From Sulfurivermis fontis (GTDB taxonomy: Bacteria; Pseudomonadota; Gammaproteobacteria; Thiohalomonadales; Thiohalomonadaceae), in contig NZ_AP018724.1 in assembly GCF_004001245.1 (NCBI RefSeq), positions 1,356,501 through 1,420,500 on the forward strand: a stretch of DNA of 64,000 bases, written 5' to 3'. Positions within the stretch are counted from its first letter, which is position 1. Each line of letters opens with the position of its first letter. The notes beneath the pieces were generated by a model. That model did not search any database, had not been told where the DNA came from, and worked only from the letters and a program-made list of their open reading frames with translations. The translations under genes and the position numbers were made by a program. Of the stretch, positions 62,434 to 64,000 are shown in pieces.

Positions 62434-62638
62434 GGAAGCTCTGAATAAGTTCAGTCCTTCCGCGGCACAGGGATGTGCCGCCATTTTTCAACGACGATAA
62501 GTCGTTGAAAAATGAAGCCAAGCGAAAATCACACTTTTCGCTTGGCGTGGTTTTGTGCACGGATGGACTTATGTCGCGCAGCCCATGGAGGGGCGAGAGC
62601 GACCTGAGAAGTCCAGGATGGACTTATTCAGACCTTCC
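62434..62638. mobile_element. IS5-like five-hairpin MITE, copy 5 (with 52-nt insertion)
   Basis: A 205-bp copy. Hairpins 2 to 4 match copies 3 and 4. The 3' arm of hairpin 1 is altered (TTCAGTCCTTCC). About 52 nt are inserted within the left arm of hairpin 5, containing a partial duplicate of the right end (GGATGGACTTAT) and a stem GTCGC/GCGAC. Flanks are TGAG (62430-62433) and TTAG (62639-62642), a 3-of-4 match. The right end abuts the stop codon of the next, leftward gene. Confidence 0.85.
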
Positions 62639-63478
62639 TTAGATGTTCAGCAACTGCTGAGTTTCACGGATCGTATCACCGGTGCCTTCCATCTCGATGA
62701 CGTTCACATCCGGACTGAGCCCCAGCTTGGCAAAAGCGGGGATCGTGCCCAGATCCTGTTCCGCCAGGGGATGGTTGCTGCCCAGATAACTCTGCAGGTT
62801 GGCGACTATCACTACGTCGACGAAATCCACCGTCGCCGAGTTGTAGGTGAGGTTTTCATGCTGCTCCGCCACATCCACCAGTTCCGGCGGGAAGTTCCAG
62901 GAACGCAGGATGGCGCCGCCCACGCGCGGATGCAGTTCGCGGATGACCCAGTCCAGGGCCTTTTCGTCCTGCAACAGTTCGGGGAAATCTTCGGCCTTGG
63001 TCAGGATGGGCATGGCACCGATGTCATGTACCAGACCGGCGAGAAGGGCCTGCTCCGGGTTCAGCTTGGTGAACTGACCGGCCAGGGCGTGGCAGATGGC
63101 CGCCACCTCGGTGCTGTGCTCCCACAACTGGCGCAGGCGCTGGTCGGTCACATCGGAGGTGGCCTGAAACATCTGCTGCATCACCATGCTGGTGGCAAGG
63201 TCACGCACGATGCGCATTCCCAGGCGGCTGACGGCGGCATCGACGCTTTCGATCTTGCGACCGGCGCGCATCAGCGGACTGTTGGCCACCTGGATCAGGC
63301 GGGCACTCAGCGCCGGGTCGCTGACAATAATCCTGACCAGATCGGCAATGGAAGAGTCCGGGTCGTCCACCACCTCACGCACCTTGAGGGCCACTTCGGG
63401 CAGGGTAGGCAGGACCAGGCGGTTGTGTTCCAGGTCGGCGAGCAGTTCGTCGTAAAACAGGCGGCTGATGTCAGTCAC
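62639..63478 (-). CDS. HDOD-domain signalling protein
   Basis: A 279-aa single-domain HDOD protein (LPTLPEVALKVREVVDDPDSSIADLVRIIVSDPALSARLIQVANSPLMR, AVSRLGMRIVRDLATSMVMQQMF, LLAGLVHDIGAMPIL). HDOD proteins lack full HD catalytic residues and act in motility, stress or c-di-GMP signalling. It starts at GTG 63478 with AAGGA 7 nt upstream. Its stop codon TAA lies in the TTAG flank of MITE copy 5. Confidence 0.88.
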   Translation of the reverse strand: MTDISRLFYDELLADLEHNRLVLPTLPEVALKVREVVDDPDSSIADLVRIIVSDPALSARLIQVANSPLMRAGRKIESVDAAVSRLGMRIVRDLATSMVMQQMFQATSDVTDQRLRQLWEHSTEVAAICHALAGQFTKLNPEQALLAGLVHDIGAMPILTKAEDFPELLQDEKALDWVIRELHPRVGGAILRSWNFPPELVDVAEQHENLTYNSATVDFVDVVIVANLQSYLGSNHPLAEQDLGTIPAFAKLGLSPDVNVIEMEGTGDTIRETQQLLNI

Positions 63479-63499
63479 TGTCGTTCCTTCATGTTACGG

Positions 63500-64000
63500 T
63501 TAGCTTCCAGTGTCCTGCGCCTCGGCCGGGAAGGCGTAGGGCGGGGATTTGAATGTGATACGGGCGCCGGCGGCATCGCCGATGCGTACCTCGTCGTTCA
63601 GCAACGATATCTGCACCACGGCCAGCAGGTCGACACCGCCCCCCGGGGCAGGTTGGGCATCGACCACCCGGCCGGCACCCTGACCGCTTTCGGAATTGCT
63701 GCAATACAGTTCGGTGCCGGGGGCCGGGACAGTTTCCCCATCGGTGTGTGCCAGGTACATGCGCCGCTTGAGGGTGCCGAGATACTGCATGCGCGCCACC
63801 ACCTCCTGGCCGGTATAGCAGCCCTTGCGAAAGCTGACGCCGTTGACCAGTTGCAGGTTGACCATCTGCGGTACGAAGGCCTCGACATTGGCCGGGAAGA
63901 TATTGGGCAGACCGGCATGGATATCGAGCAGGGCCCAGGCGGAGGCTCCGGCCGGTTTCGCCACAGTCGCCAGGTTCTGCCACAACGCCCGGATGCTCGC
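63500..64000 (-). CDS. ygfZ: YgfZ-like folate-binding protein (partial, 5' end outside window)
   Basis: The C-terminal 166 residues of a GcvT-like folate-binding protein are present. The YgfZ signature KGCYTGQEVVARMQYLG with its conserved Cys is intact, preceded by LPNIFPANVEAFVPQMVNLQLVNGVSFRKG. YgfZ assists Fe-S enzymes such as MiaB in a folate-dependent way. The frame is open to the window edge; the start lies beyond 64000. It is 21 nt upstream of the HDOD gene in the same direction. Confidence 0.88.
   Translation of the reverse strand, partial: ASIRALWQNLATVAKPAGASAWALLDIHAGLPNIFPANVEAFVPQMVNLQLVNGVSFRKGCYTGQEVVARMQYLGTLKRRMYLAHTDGETVPAPGTELYCSNSESGQGAGRVVDAQPAPGGGVDLLAVVQISLLNDEVRIGDAAGARITFKSPPYAFPAEAQDTGS

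Overview
The window is GC-rich, densely coded gammaproteobacterial chromosome. The evidence is the order rpfE-recJ-(two small genes)-prfB-lysS, an RF2 gene with the classical programmed frameshift, a mnmA-hflD pair, an alaC-alaA-hom-thrC run, and a complete nitrite/NO-reduction island with FNR-type control boxes. A DsrC-like protein, a NirS-type denitrification set and several c-type cytochromes would suit a facultatively anaerobic, possibly sulfur-oxidising denitrifier; that lifestyle is inference.

Layout. 1-1000: a decayed cas6 gene with an in-frame amber codon and a frameshift. 1.4-22 kb: the denitrification island. A DNR-like regulator reads rightward; everything else reads leftward: nirS, a NapC/NirT-like multiheme fusion, a cupredoxin, nirC-F-D-L-G-H-J-N (heme d1 synthesis), an FNR/ANR sensor, nnrS, norD, a membrane ferredoxin, a small membrane protein, norQ, norF, norE, norB, norC. 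FNR/DNR-type palindromes precede nirS and norC, and variants precede nnrS and the ferredoxin unit. Terminators sit directly after nirS and after norB, so the catalytic subunits can be made in excess of their accessory genes.

22-27.4 kb: pabB followed by an accessory zone. It holds an IS110/IS1111-type element with a candidate guide (seek/bridge) RNA region, palindromic repeats, an orphan RepB-primase-like protein, and two AT-richer gene cassettes with integron attC sites but no integrase. The second attC is cut off by a MITE fragment. 27.4-49.8 kb: chromosomal genes: a diguanylate cyclase, an outer membrane protein, a DHOD-like protein, pyruvate:ferredoxin oxidoreductase, a deacetylase-fold protein, a Pat-type acetyltransferase, an SpmA-SpmB fusion, a DsrC-like protein with both C-terminal cysteines replaced by serine, a CZB protein, rsmB, hflD, mnmA, nudJ, rluE, a GGDEF-EAL protein and icd. 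49.8-64 kb: two MITE copies, a four-unit tandem array of hairpins, the alanine/threonine amino-acid operon, rpfE-recJ, prfB, lysS, a HDOD protein and a partial ygfZ.

The most unusual non-coding signal is a family of five related elements. Three intact copies are exactly 153 bp. The ends resemble IS5-family ends, the target duplications are 4 bp of the form NTAR, and the interior folds almost completely into five consecutive hairpins whose stems show compensatory changes between copies. Two copies abut stop codons.
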